DNA of 39,672 nucleotides from Trametes villosa (GCA_002964805.2 PUDQ02000061.1:1-39672); one strand, 5' to 3'; shown: positions 12,511-23,244, counted from the first letter of the stretch. The notes: generated by a model not told the origin, from the sequence alone. Made by a program: numbers and translations.

Positions 12511-15500
12511 CTACGAAGCTGGGGCGTGGTGGAGCAATTCAAAAGCGTGATGGTCGATATACTTGTTAAGATAGAACGCGGAAAATGTGTCCAGGGCCTT
12601 CTCGCTAAGCAGAGTTTCTGATACATCGCTGCCTACGCTCACCCCAATAAGGTGCGCCGCTCGGACGATGCTATTGAGGTGAATGACGGACACTACCGGA
12701 GTGCGTCCGCGGCCGGGGATTCGCGAAGGTTCGACAATCCACATACCCGTGTCTTCATCAACCTCGTCGTGCGTCCTCCTGTACCAGTGAACCGCCGCGC
12801 AGGGGTAGCGCCGCCGTCGGTACGTGAACGAGAAGAATAGGCGCACCCGCGCGACCTCCATTCCGAGAAGGCCCGGGGAACCGTTCGCTTTGTTGACAAG
12901 AACACAGTCAAAACGAGGGCAGCGGCCTCTCCATGAGGGGTTCGCGCGGATGATTTCCCGATGCATTCCACCAACACCGCAGGGGTCGCTGGGGGCGTAA
13001 AAGGTAGACGCAGCTGAGTAGAACGCCGTGAGTGGTGCGTCGAACTCCGGGCAGGCATCGAGGGGTAGGGATGCACCGCTATAGGCTGCAGGTTGGCCGC
13101 GATGGGTTTCGTGATACAAGAAGCGGCGAATATGGGCGAGGAGATTAGGGACTGAGAATGCGCTGGCAAGCTCCTCGACGGTGTTTCCGTGGGCCCGCTC
13201 TGAGTACAGGACATCGTCAGATGAGTGTTGTCAGCGCTGAGGCAGGTCGGAATGCTTACGAGGCGTCGTGGCCATGGCAGTATAGGCCATGACAGTGGGG
13301 CCAGAGACCGCGCCGTCGTCGTCGGCAATCCCAGGCCGTCCCGCCAACGGATCCTTTCTCTTCCTGCTCTTCTTCGCATGTCGCTGGGCCTCCTCACGGC
13401 GTTCTGGTTCTGGCAACCCGTCCCTAATGCATCAGCAAATTCAACGGGCGGCTCGTCGTGATGATAGAGCTTACCAAGCATCATGATTGCAGCAGCAAGA
13501 CAGCTTCCTTGCAGCATGCCTCGCTCGGTGAAGTCGACGCGGGCCGCTGCGAGCTTGTCAAGACGCTGGTTTGTCATCAACATCTGGTCGAGAGCTTCGA
13601 AGCGACTCGAGCGGCGCCATGGCTCCTTGACGGCCTTAATGTGCTTGGATTCCGTGATGGACGAGCACAGGCCGTTCGGGGAGCCAAAGTCCCATATTCG
13701 ATCGACGTAGTGGACGCGCGAGTGCTGGCGCGGGAGAGAGAAACCCTCGGAGCGAACACCGCTGCTCCGGAAGAACTCCCGACAGATCGAAAACTCCTCA
13801 AGAGCCAGTTCTATCTGTGCGAGACTTTCTTCCGAATGCGAGTTACGCCTTACGAGGTAGCAAAACTCCAAGAAGCTCTTGATAGACTTCACTATGTCGG
13901 GAGGTAGGAGGCCGTCAATGGCCGGGAGGTAGACCTATATTTGACGTCGTGAGCGTCCGTTAAGCCAATCATACAGCGACTGTCCAGGGCCTGCCTTCAT
14001 CAACGCCTTTGAGTCGTCGCCAGTCCACTGTTTGAAACCTCGTCCCTCGTGAAAGTGGCGTAGCTTGGAGAATGGAGGTACAGTCGCGATGCTGAACGGT
14101 TACATCTCGAGGTCAGATGGTTTCTGCGCCGCATAAGCGTACGGCGACGTACCGGCGGTCAATCTGAGCGAGGATCGCGGCGGCGCCCACATCCCCGTGC
14201 TCTTGCTTGAGATAATTCTCTACCCATGTGACTAGATGATCTTTGAACGTCCCTTTGATGAGTTGATGTAGTATGTCGGGGGAGAGTAGCTCGTGTATAT
14301 CTGCGCGAGGGAAGTTGTTTGTGAACGGCTGAAGCCGGCATACGATGAGCGGAAATCGATTGAACTGCCTAGACAAGGTCCATGCTAACATACCACGACG
14401 TCTCCGACGATTCCGTACTCCTCCCAGAGGTCGCCAAGCTCAAATTGCTGCACTAGGTACTCAGTATGGTCGCGACTCCTCGAAAGACCCCCACCGTGCT
14501 CTATTTCATGCTTCTTCAGCATACAGCTACAGATAGCGTCAGTTATGGTGGATAGGAGCCACTGGTATGGCAGAAGCACTCACACGGGACACCACCCTTG
14601 TACGATACACGCGAGGAGGGCCTGCTCTGGGTAGTCGGCGATGTAGGGCCCAAGTCCGTAGACGACCTTACGGAAATGGCCGTCCCCGCAACGAACAAGA
14701 TCCGGTACTTCCATCCACGGGCGTAGAGGCTGCAGGATGCGACTGAGGGACGTGTGAAACAGTTGCCGGCGAAACTTGCGGAAGGCGGGGCTGTTCGCAT
14801 CGCGCTTATTGGCTAAAGAGCTTGTGAGTTACGATAGCAATGGTGTGTCGAGAACAGCGTAAAACATACTCTTTGGAATCGCCAAGAAGGCGATCAGCGC
14901 CACCGCATTCCTGTGAGCTCGTCGAACATTGTTCCGTACGTTTCCGATGGAACAGTAAACCGGATAGTACTCGTTTTGACCCGTGGCCACCGAAACTGTG
15001 GTCTTGTCGCTGCCGAGGATGACGGGGACGAATGAGGAATCCTGCGCAGAAGGCTCCCCGCTGATCATGTTCTTCGACTAGTTATCAGTGCGAGGGTAGA
15101 TGGTACGGATGTTGAGACGTACCGCCTGGCGCCAGGCCCATTCGCCTCCCATAAAATCTTGCAGTCTGCGCTTCGAGTTGTGATCGAACTCGCGAAACGG
15201 CGCGAAGTCTATCTCGTCCTTGAAGTCGGGGTTCTCGAGCATGCGCCGGACTACAGCGCGCGGGTCCCGGTAGAAGACGCTGTGCGTGTCTGTCATCCAT
15301 GGAGAGCCACCAGATGCCGGAATGTCGCCGCTGTACGAGAGGGTGAAGCTCTCCCACTTCACATCACCGAGCGGAACATTGTCGATCGTTCGATAGAGAT
15401 CCTCCTGTCCCCGGAAAGGAGGCGAACCTCCATGTTTCAGCAGCGTCGCTGTCCAGAGCTCGAGCAGCTCGTTGATGTTCCCGGCAGGCATCTGCTCCTT

Positions 15501-16748
15501 CCTGTAAAGAAGGTCGGCTAGCTCGAAGGCTACCCTGTCCTCGAAGGGAGCCCAGTCACCTGCGGCCTTCTCGACGGCCGGCGGCGGCGGGGACCCGGGA
15601 GGAAGTGGCTCCCCATGAACGTTGCAGGGCCTGCCTATTGTAAGCGGAAACAGCGGTGAGGATGAGCCGTGCTATCAGGTACAACGATGTCATACCGTTG
15701 ACGACTGGATGCACATCCCTCCGAAGCGGCCGCACGCCACCGGCAGGCTGCTCGCGGGGCCGTTCTGCGCGCACCTCCGCGTCCGCGTCCTCCTCGCCAG
15801 CCAATCCGTTCAAGCCTGAGGGCGAACGAGTAGGAGACCTCGAGCGCGCGGGCGAGGACGCCTGGGGTCTGTCGGACCCATCATGGTGCGAGCGCGGCGG
15901 AGTGGAAGCCCGGGCAGCGATTCCCTCGTTCAGGGCATCGTGCAAAGCTGCGCAATGTGGTGAGCACCCAGTGTCTCGATACGTTCCGGAGTAGGCATAC
16001 CGGCGTCGTTTCCTGCCATGGCGTTGCCGGGATCTTCGCCATGTCTGGGCTCGTGATCGTAGTAGGCCAACGGTTCCTCAAAGTCGACGTCTGTATCTAT
16101 GTCCGAGTCTTCGTCCGCGTCACTTTCTGCGTCGAGGTCCGCTCCTGTACTTGCAGCCTCGTCGGAGCTAGTGTTGATGTCGGCATCGTCGATGTCGGCG
16201 TGGATATAGTCGTCGGCCTGCACCTGGGAATCGTCGACGCCTGCCTCGGAATTGTCGGCGTCGTTGGCGTTGACATCGACGTCGACATCGGTGCTAGTGT
16301 CGGGGTCGGAGTCGCTATTTGGCGGGGATTGGTCGACGTGCATATCGTCGTCGGAGTCTTCAGCGTTGCCATGGGCGCATTCGCCCTCGTTCCCTCGGTT
16401 GCGCCGTGCGCGATCGGACTGCTGAGCACAAGGGAAACGACGGTCAGCACTTTCTGACTAGATACAGTCCGCTCAAACGTTGCGAATCACCTCGCTGATT
16501 CTGTCAAGAGCAGTGCCCGGGGCCTCGTGGTCCTCGTGGTCCTCGTCGTCGTCCTCGTCGTCTGAGACGGGGTCGAGGGGAGGTAGATCCGGATCCGCGG
16601 CGACGTCAGCGCCGCTTGCGGGGACCCCTGTGTCCTGCAAAAGTACGTCGGGGTCCCATCCAGGATGCATCCTCCGCATATGCTGCGTCAAGCCAGTTCT
16701 ATTCCCTAGCTCGCGTTGGCATCCAGGTACTTTGCAAGGGATTGACAT
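12511..16748 (-). CDS. Plavaka-type DDE transposase, 12 exons, apparently intact
   Basis: Spliced exons (minus): 16491-16748, 16001-16421, 15696-15947, 15123-15634, 14870-15077, 14584-14812, 14394-14526, 14153-14328, 13995-14091, 13475-13934, 13260-13409, 12511-13199. All phases agree and give 1194 residues with no stop or frameshift. An N-terminal C2H2 finger (C5, C10, H23, H28) is followed by a long acidic, disordered stretch to about residue 225. The RNase-H-type core has likely catalytic D505 (in ILGSDKTTV), D689 (in [10 protein letters not shown]) and E857 (in SSITESKH). Between the first two lies a Cys-rich turn ([10 protein letters not shown]). The C-terminal 230 residues ([35 protein letters not shown]) match the tail I know from Plavaka proteins. 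Family known: CACTA/EnSpm-related cut-and-paste transposases expanded in mushrooms. The donor of intron 1 is ambiguous (16490 or 16478). Intron 9 is GC-AG. Confidence 0.92.
13935..13994 (-). other. GC-AG intron in the transposase gene
   Basis: On the minus strand the exon ends ATGAAG and the next bases are GCAGGC, so the donor is GC rather than GT. The acceptor is ATATAG followed by GTCTACCTC. Reading through would meet a stop, while splicing restores the family sequence (KALMK then VYLPAIDG). GC-AG introns are a known minor class, so this need not inactivate the gene, though splicing may be weaker. Confidence 0.8.
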
Positions 16749-16855
16749 AGCGGCGATTGGCGGGGCAAATTTGTCGGTTCGAATGGACTTAGGTAGAGCG
16801 AGTTGCGCGGGGTGATGAACGGTGTGTGAGACAAGAGGGGTCTAGTACCCTCGCG

Positions 16856-16864
16856 ATATATAGG
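16856..16864 (-). promoter_or_regulatory. TATA-like box of the transposase gene
   Basis: CTATATATC on the minus strand, about 108 bp upstream of the chosen start codon at 16748. This spacing would give a 5' leader of roughly 75-80 bases. The whole 16749-17046 stretch is otherwise without a gene and serves as the likely promoter. Confidence 0.45.
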
Positions 16865-16868
16865 CGTA

Positions 16869-16915
16869 GCGGGAAAGCTCCCGCGACGGATGCTGCAAAG
16901 CGATGCTTTCCCGCT
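16869..16915. other. Perfect 11-bp stem hairpin upstream of the transposase gene
   Basis: AGCGGGAAAGC (16869-16879) and GCTTTCCCGCT (16905-16915) are exact inverted repeats around a 25-base loop. It lies just upstream of the TATA-like box. The stem shares the GGAAAGC/GCTTTCC core with hairpins inside the foldback element next door, so it may be a binding site or a remnant of the same repeat family. Confidence 0.7.
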
Positions 16916-17050
16916 GCAGAAGCCTCAGCAACCTCACTCGGAACAGCACACCTGAAACAGAGGAGCACCGCATGAAGTTTTAGCCGCGCGGAAGCTCCGT
17001 GCTTGCACTGATGTACATACACGCTGTATGAGCGTGGGCGCACAGCAGCT

Positions 17051-17976
17051 GTGGTAGTTCTATTATAACATGTACCGTCTAATAGCCCAGAGCGCATTAC
17101 ATTATAAACCGTAGAGCTTTTATTATATCATTTTCCGGCCCTCCCGCCCCAGTAGCAGCCCGGGCACCTGCCTAATATGGCCGGTTTCGGCGGGTGGCTG
17201 CTTATCAGCCCGGGCTCGTCTTATCTCCTGTAGATAGTACTCTTATCTCATCAATCCGACCTCCCGGCCACTCCGGTGGCGCGGGAATCTGGGCGCTTTG
17301 GCTCTCGGCTGGGAACTGCCCCGATTAGGCAGGTTCCCCTCATCCCACCTCCCTTGGGCAGCTTGCTGCCCTCGTATCTCGCTCGTTCCGCCGCCGATTC
17401 GCCTCGCAAGTGGCTCTATTTGTTCGCATTACAAAGGGCTTCAAAACGCTCCAATAGCGTGAACTGATACGGTGCGTACTAACGCCGCTACACTGTGTAC
17501 AAATAGGCCCACTCAGGCGACGCGATCTGGGCGATAGCTCGCCCGTTTCGCGTCGCAACGGGGCGCGTGGGGGCTCCCCAGAAAGAGGCTGAACAGGGCT
17601 TTCTGGCGAGCCCACATGCGCGCGGATCGGCCCAGCGGATGTGATTCTGCGCTCCGCCCATCCAGGCAGGAGCACAGACTCATCTCCTGGGCTGAATTTC
17701 GCTCATCTTGCCAGGGATCTGGCTGAAACGTTGTACAGGTCCCTATTAATTGGTTGGCATTTGCTCATTTGGCTTCACAGCTCAGGTACAACAGTCCAAA
17801 AGCGCCAGACAGCCTCATGCTGGGGTCTGGCCCTAGGACGGCCATTTTCCCGATATCCCGCGAACGCGGATGCGCACCGCCACGAAACGCATACCCCCGG
17901 AAAGCCGCTGAACGCAGCTTTCCGTCGGTATGCTTTTCGTCGTGGTCCGACCGCTGGAACCGTCGCAGTTGCCACA
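17051..17976 (+). repeat. Left arm of the foldback element
   Basis: Mirrors 18726-19649. It carries two compact hairpins: CCAGAAAG/CTTTCTGG at 17578-17606 and CGGAAAGC/GCTTTCCG at 17898-17924. Matching landmarks in both arms include GCCCGGGC, a GGCGGGTGGCTGC block and the block around GGTTCCCCTCATCCCACCTC. Confidence 0.78.
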
Positions 17977-18318
17977 TGCCTCTCCCCACCCACCTGCCCC
18001 CTTCACCTGGCCACTACTCACCCAAATCCTACCTGTTTCGCTTGATTCAAGCTGTCACTCCCTCGCAATACGTAGCAGAATGGTTTAGTACCGTGCGATC
18101 AGTATACTAACCCCTTCTCCCAGGTTCCCGGCCTTATCAGTGCCTCCAGGCCTCTCCAGGTAGGCAATGCCATCCTCGACCCGTCCCGCGCCCGATAAGC
18201 GTGTTGAGCATAGATCTCGGTAGGTATACATTATGGCTACCTATGTACGAAATATCTAAGGAATAGGAGCTTCGGTGGTGAAGCTATGGCGATATCTTCT
18301 CGGGGAGGGCTCAGCCAC

Positions 18319-18338
18319 AGACCGTCTTAAGACGGTCT
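18319..18338. other. 20-bp perfect palindrome near the element centre
   Basis: AGACCGTCTTAAGACGGTCT is its own reverse complement. Its middle lies only about 20 bp from the geometric centre of the foldback element. It could be the last exact remnant of the point at which the two arms were joined, or a protein-binding site. Confidence 0.75.
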
Positions 18339-18725
18339 CGGCGGCTGCCCTGGGCTTGCATACAGTACAGCACTGTAGGGAGCCCATCAGCTGGTGTAAA
18401 ATACATATCTCTGCGAGTTTCTAACCGTTTCCCATCATTCTTAATGTCCTGGACAGGTGTACAGTAGTAGCATACAGCATGATTATCAGTTGATTTACCC
18501 ATGGCTGCCATCACCGACTATAGGGTGATATATGGGGCACTCAGGGTGCCAGAACAACAATATTGTACATTTGGGTAGTATTGTAGGAGCCTGTACATGT
18601 AGGGGCAGTCCAGGCATATACATACACAATGGAATATACCCAGGCATTAGTTACCTTGCTGATAGAATGGTATCTGAGAGAAGGAAAGGGAGGGGAGGGG
18701 GGACAGTAGCATGGGGAGGGGGACA

Positions 18726-19649
18726 AGGGACTGCACGGCGACGAGCGGTCGGATTGCCACAACAAGCATACCGACGGAAAGCTGCGTTCAGCAGCTTTCC
18801 GGGGATATGCGTGCGGTGGCGGCGCGCGGTCGTATTCCCGGGATATCGAGGAAACCGTCGTCCAGGGGCAAGGCCCCAGAACGACGCTTTCTGGCGTTTT
18901 CTGGATGCTTTACCTGGGCTGTAAAGTTGGATGAGCGAATGACCATCGAGTGTTGGGAGGCTGTACAAAGTTCAAGCCGCATCTGATGCGAATTGAGCAA
19001 TGTACAGCCCGGGAGGTGAGTCTGTGCTCCAGCCCTACATGGGCGGAGCGCAGAACACGAACCGCTGGACGGAATTGCGCGCGCAAGGGCTCGCCGGAAA
19101 GCCCTGTTTAGCCGCTTTCCGGGGAGCCCACACGCGCCCTGGGGCGACGCGAGACGGGCGAGATATCGCCCAGATCGCGTCGCCTGAGTGGGCCTACTTG
19201 TACACAGTATAGCGACGTTAGTACGCACCTTTTCAGTTCGCGCTATTGACACGAATTAAACCTCTTTGTAATGCGAATCCAATGAGCCATTTGCGAGGCG
19301 AATCGGAGGCGGAATGAGCGAGATACGGGGAGGGAGAGCTGCCTAGGGGAGGTGGGATGAGGGGAACCTGCCTAATTGGGGCGGTTCCCAGCCGAGAGCT
19401 AAAGCGCTCGTATTCCCGCGCCACCCGGGTGGCCGGAAGCTCGGATTGATGAGATTAGTGTGTTATCTGCAAGAGATAAGAAGGGCCCGGGCTGATAAGC
19501 AGCCACCCGCCGAAATCGGCCGTATTAGGCAGGTGCCCGGGCTGCTAATAGGGCGGGAGGGCCGGAAAATGTTATAATAAAAGCCCTACGGTTCCTAATG
19601 TAATGCGCTCTGGGCTATTAGACGGTACATGTTATATTATAACTACCAC
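18726..19649 (-). repeat. Right arm of the foldback element
   Basis: Reverse complement of the left arm, with substitutions and small indels. It carries hairpins CGGAAAGCTGC/GCAGCTTTCCG with a 5-base loop (18775-18801) and CCGGAAAGC/GCTTTCCGG (19094-19122). These are at positions mirrored by the hairpins of the left arm. Confidence 0.78.
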
Positions 19650-20072
19650 AGCTTGTGGGGCGCAGCCCCCAAAATGGGCATGTTGAGATGCGCGCGACGC
19701 ACCTTACTGATCACGAACCAGGGGTCATTCGACGACGCACTCTGCAGCGGCCCTACCATAAACACCCATTGGGCGAGGCTGATCATATGCCGCAGCGCAT
19801 GCCGACACACACGCCCCGCGAAGTGCAGGCCATAGCGGCTCTCAACATGCCTGAAAGGCAAACGAGGCTTCGGCAGCACGCAACGTCAGCGTTGCGCGGC
19901 TTTGCGTGATGCACGCCCCGCGCAGCAACTACCGAAAGCAGCCACGCTGCAGGATGAGAGGTACTCACTTCGTTCAAAGCGCATTCTCCCGAGGATGCAG
20001 AAGCTCGGATGCGTGTATTAAGCCGTACTACTGGGACATTAATTGCGTACGACCGGAGAGTGATGGATGTCT
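19650..20072. other. Gap between foldback element and dioxygenase gene
   Basis: About 420 bp downstream of the dioxygenase stop. The minus strand has open frames (19643-19879, 19783-20076) and a plausible GT donor at the very end of the dioxygenase reading frame (20074-20075), so an extra 3' exon cannot be excluded. No known domain is visible in these frames. Confidence 0.4.
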
Positions 20073-22120
20073 TCATACCGCGGAGGCGCGAAGCTCAGCC
20101 CACTTGCTGAACAAGCCGAGGCCGCGACGCCACCGTGCCTCTCCGGTCTGCTCGTATCCGCTTCCTGAGGCAAGGAGTGCCTTCTCCGTTTGGAAGCCGC
20201 ATTCGACAAATCGGAAGAGACCGCCTGCCGAGTATTGGGTTATCGAGAAACGACGTTCATGCGGCTGCACCGTGGTGTTGGAGTGGCCTATGAGGGCGGA
20301 GGGAATGAGGATCGTGGAGCCCGGAGGGAACTCGATGATCATTTCGAGCTCCCAAAGGATGATGTGGCCGCCTCGTTTGGGGTCGAACGAGCCGAGCGCC
20401 GTAACGGCGCACATCCCTGCTGCGCGATTTTGGAAGTCTGTGTGTCTGACCGTCTCCGTGCGAGGGCCCATGTTGAACGTGATACTGCCGAAGACTGCGC
20501 GCTTGAAGTTGGGTCGCAGACTGGAGTCCCATTGCAGCAAAGCTTTCATGTTCGCCGCGTAGGAGGCGTGCAGCTTCGGTGCAAACAGGCGAAACGCGCC
20601 TGCGTGATGTGAGCGGCGGAAGCGACGGCATTGGGGCGAGCGACTTACTGTTCCCAAAGCCGGCTATCCTCTTGATCGCGCGATCGTCGAGGAGCGCATC
20701 AACGACGTCTCGTTCGCCCTTGAGGAGACGGCGATTGCACGGCTTCTATAGCGGATATCGAGCGAAGGTTAGCCAATGTGCATCGCAAATTGAGTGCCCT
20801 GTATATGGTGCTGACCTTCTGGCCTCCGCCGTACGAGATACCGGTAGCGATTACGCTGAACGTACCCCGTCGATGCGTAGCCTCCTCCCTTCCAAGTCTC
20901 GACCGAGCATTCTCCACGGCTTTGCACCCGTCCTCCATGACGGTCGTCCACCCGTTGTCTCTCGGAGCGCCTGCCAATACGCCAATGACCCTCTCTTCCC
21001 TATCGAGAATGACATGCGGTGTTCTATGGTGTGGTGGTCAAGCGTCAGCGTAAATGTTAGATATCATGGGAGAGAGCGGCACGCACCTTCCATCCCAAGG
21101 GACATACCGAAATCCCAGGCCTCGCGCCTCCTCTAACGAAAGCGCGACATCGTCCCCCGTGCAGGGCTCTGGGCGGGCCCCCACGAACCCCGAAGGTGCG
21201 GCAAAGACGGATGGCTGCGAGGTGCCATCAGAAGGGGCGCGGCCGCTGGCCTCTTTAATGCCTAAAGTGAGCGGGGTCTGGATAGGGACGGCGTCGCTCA
21301 GGGGCGACAGAGCGACTCTCTTGGGAGCGCTAGAAGCCTCGCCCTCGGGGTCGATCGATTTCGCCCTTCGCACGCGACGACGCTCCTTGAAGCGCCGTTT
21401 GCTGCGCTGCTTGCTCGTCTCCTTGCAGGTCCCTGGCGTCCTGGACGGCGGCCCTGCCTCCCGAGCAGTCCCCACCGCTACGTGAACGGCTCCGGCGTTG
21501 ATCGCGCCCTGCGAGGGACCATTCTTCTTGGATTCAGTTTCGGGAGCGCGAGCGCGAGCGGAGGCGGGGGCGGGGGCGGAGGCGGGGGCGGAGGCGGGGG
21601 CGGGGGCGGAAAAGGATCCACGCTGGACGCGTTTGGCGGGGGGAGCCTCCGGTGGCGGCGACTCCGAGATCCTCGAGCGTTTAGCACGCGCGACGCGCGA
21701 GAAGGGCGCGGCCCCGATTGATGGGCCCCGTGAATGGACAGGGGGTGATGCAGCACGACGCTCGACGGCGAGGTCGGTGGGCTCGCCCTCGTCAGGACAA
21801 ACGGGTGACGGCGCAAGACCGTCGTTGTCGTTGTCGTCGCCGTCGTTGCCGTCGTCGCCGTCGTCGCCGTCGTTGTCGTTGTCGTCGTCGACGACCCCTT
21901 CTAAAAAGTTCCGTTCCGCCTGATTTTCGGCGCGCTCGAGGAGTACATGAGTGTCAAAACACTCAGGGGCCCTCAGCGAGATGATGCGGTTGCCCCCCGG
22001 CCAACTGCGTATGTTGCTTCCTGAACGGGTCTTGAGGCGCAGGCAGCGTGAGTAACCGCAGCATATAACTAGTAACGTACTTACTGCGCGGAAGGGGCCA
22101 TCCTGGGAGTGGCTAAGCAT
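20073..22120 (-). CDS. TET/JBP-like 2-oxoglutarate/Fe(II) dioxygenase, five exons
   Basis: Exons (minus): 22085-22120, 21087-22030, 20816-21023, 20649-20745, 20073-20599; phases agree and give 603 residues. Residues 1-300 are disordered: an Asp/Asn run near 75-100, an Ala-Pro-Ser repeat, and Lys/Arg clusters that could be nuclear signals. The catalytic part starts near GFRYVPWDGRTP and VIGVLAGAPRDNGW, then TGISYGGGQ and FAPKLH. The double-stranded beta-helix has the HxD pair H481/D483 (RHTDFQN), the distal His H534 (SALIGHSNT) and Arg 544/545 (RRFSITQYSAGGLF), likely for 2-oxoglutarate. Family knowledge: such proteins oxidise 5-methylpyrimidines in nucleic acids and are greatly expanded in basidiomycetes near transposons. 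All metal and cosubstrate residues are present, so activity is plausible. The first intron (22031-22084) is 54 bp and stop-free, so it may be retained. The exact substrate is not shown. Confidence 0.92.
21538..21612. repeat. Six-bp coding microsatellite in the dioxygenase gene
   Basis: Tandem GGCGGG/GGCGGA units on the plus strand encode the Ala-Pro-Ser-Ala tract of the disordered N-terminal half. A second trinucleotide/nonamer run at about 21824-21892 encodes the Asp/Asn/Gly tract. Both are likely to vary in length between strains without breaking the frame. Confidence 0.75.
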
Positions 22121-23244
22121 GGTCGGGGTGGCTAGGCGCGTCGAGCGGAATCAAACGTGAGCGTTGCTGTTCAAAGTGGAGAGCAACGACCGCGCCGTCG
22201 GAGGCTGGCTGGGTCCCGGGGTCGGGTCCACAGGCCATACCTACCGGACGCGCGGTCTGGATGCCCGAAACGAGAGGCACTCACCCCGAGCGCGTCGCTT
22301 TGGCGTCCTCATGCTTGCGGTTCGTTCCTCTTGAGATCGGCGCTACGGGATCCGCAAGCCTCAGTGGTCTGCTGCAGGGGACACAGCCAGCACGGAGACC
22401 GGCGAAGAGAATAGAAGACACCCACTCGTTAATAATCTCCGTGCGTTCCCTGAACGGCCCGCTTCGCGATCTGTCGGCGCAAACGCGCGCGAAGGGCGCA
22501 GTTTAGTCACAGCCGATAACGATGAAGGAATACCCGCCACATTCTCGCGAGGCCAGTGGCGCACATCGTGGGCGGTTCCCAAGGTCGGTTCCCAGGCCCA
22601 GAGCTGACCACAGACCTCCCGAGCGTTGGAATGGAGTCGCACACGTACCAACTAGCCCACGTTCCCAGAAAGGGGCTTGTAACTTGGGACGTTCGCCGGG
22701 TTCCAGCCGTGAAGGGCGTCGATCCTAGAGTCGCGTTGAAGGGGGCGCGGTTGCGACAGTTCAAGGGGTGGCAGCGGATGAGGGAAAGGTTTGTGAGGGA
22801 AAGGTTGATAAGAGAAAAGCTACGCGCTGCGCAATGTTCAGCGCTGTGCCCACAAAGCCAAACATAAGCGGGCGCTTACCTGTGACCGGCGGGGAGTTCA
22901 ATTGTTCTACATCGCAATCGTCGGTGATTGGCCAATGTCTTCCAAGCCACGACTAGGACCCGCCGGCAATACTTGCTTCCAGATGCGACCTATTGTCCTA
23001 GGCTCAGCACCATGCGTGGTTGCGGGGCTTGGAGAAAGCGGCCCCATGGCCCGAAAGCAACCCAACATTCCGGGCGCTCGAGGCCAGCACGCATGCCACG
23101 CCGATCCCGCTGCGTTGATCTCGGAATGCCTACTTCCATTGAGGCAGGCCGGCGTCCCGCGACTAAATGCCCTTGCCACGTATGCATTTTCCACGCGATC
23201 TCGCCCCTCTCCTCTACTCACACCGCTCTGAACCACCCATTGGA
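22121..23244. promoter_or_regulatory. 1.1-kb divergent region between the dioxygenase gene and its neighbour
   Basis: The dioxygenase (minus) and the 301-residue protein gene (plus) start on opposite sides of this stretch. It should hold both promoters, though no clear TATA box was found. It also has a plus-strand frame at 22556-22867 with a basic, helical-looking end (KGWQRMRERFVRERLIREKL) and a minus-strand frame at 22507-22764. Either could be an unrecognised 5' exon, but no supporting splice pair was settled. Confidence 0.4.

Larger units (their letters stand above)
17051..19649. mobile_element. Foldback-type non-autonomous element with long inverted arms
   Basis: The outer sequence GTGGTAGTT...ATAACATGTACCG on the left is mirrored by CGGTACATGTTAT...AACTACCAC on the right. 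The mirror symmetry continues inward, imperfectly, for about 0.93 kb on each side. AGCT stands at both borders (17047-17050 and 19650-19653); because AGCT is its own reverse complement it may be a 4-bp target duplication or simply part of the arms. The 750-bp centre and the arms hold only short ORFs, so the element would depend on a transposase from elsewhere. Whether Plavaka drives it is unknown. The two arms are diverged (perhaps 75-80% alike by eye), so it is not very young or has been reshaped. Confidence 0.8.

Noticed and set aside
13400..13480. Apparent frameshift in the transposase between the main frame and the frame with [13 protein letters not shown]
   Set aside because: A canonical 65-bp GTAAGC...CCAG intron (13410-13474) joins the two frames in phase, so no mutation is needed.
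18788..19252. 154-codon minus-strand ORF within the foldback element
   Set aside because: It lies in the inverted arm and is not kept in the mirrored arm; no transposase motif.
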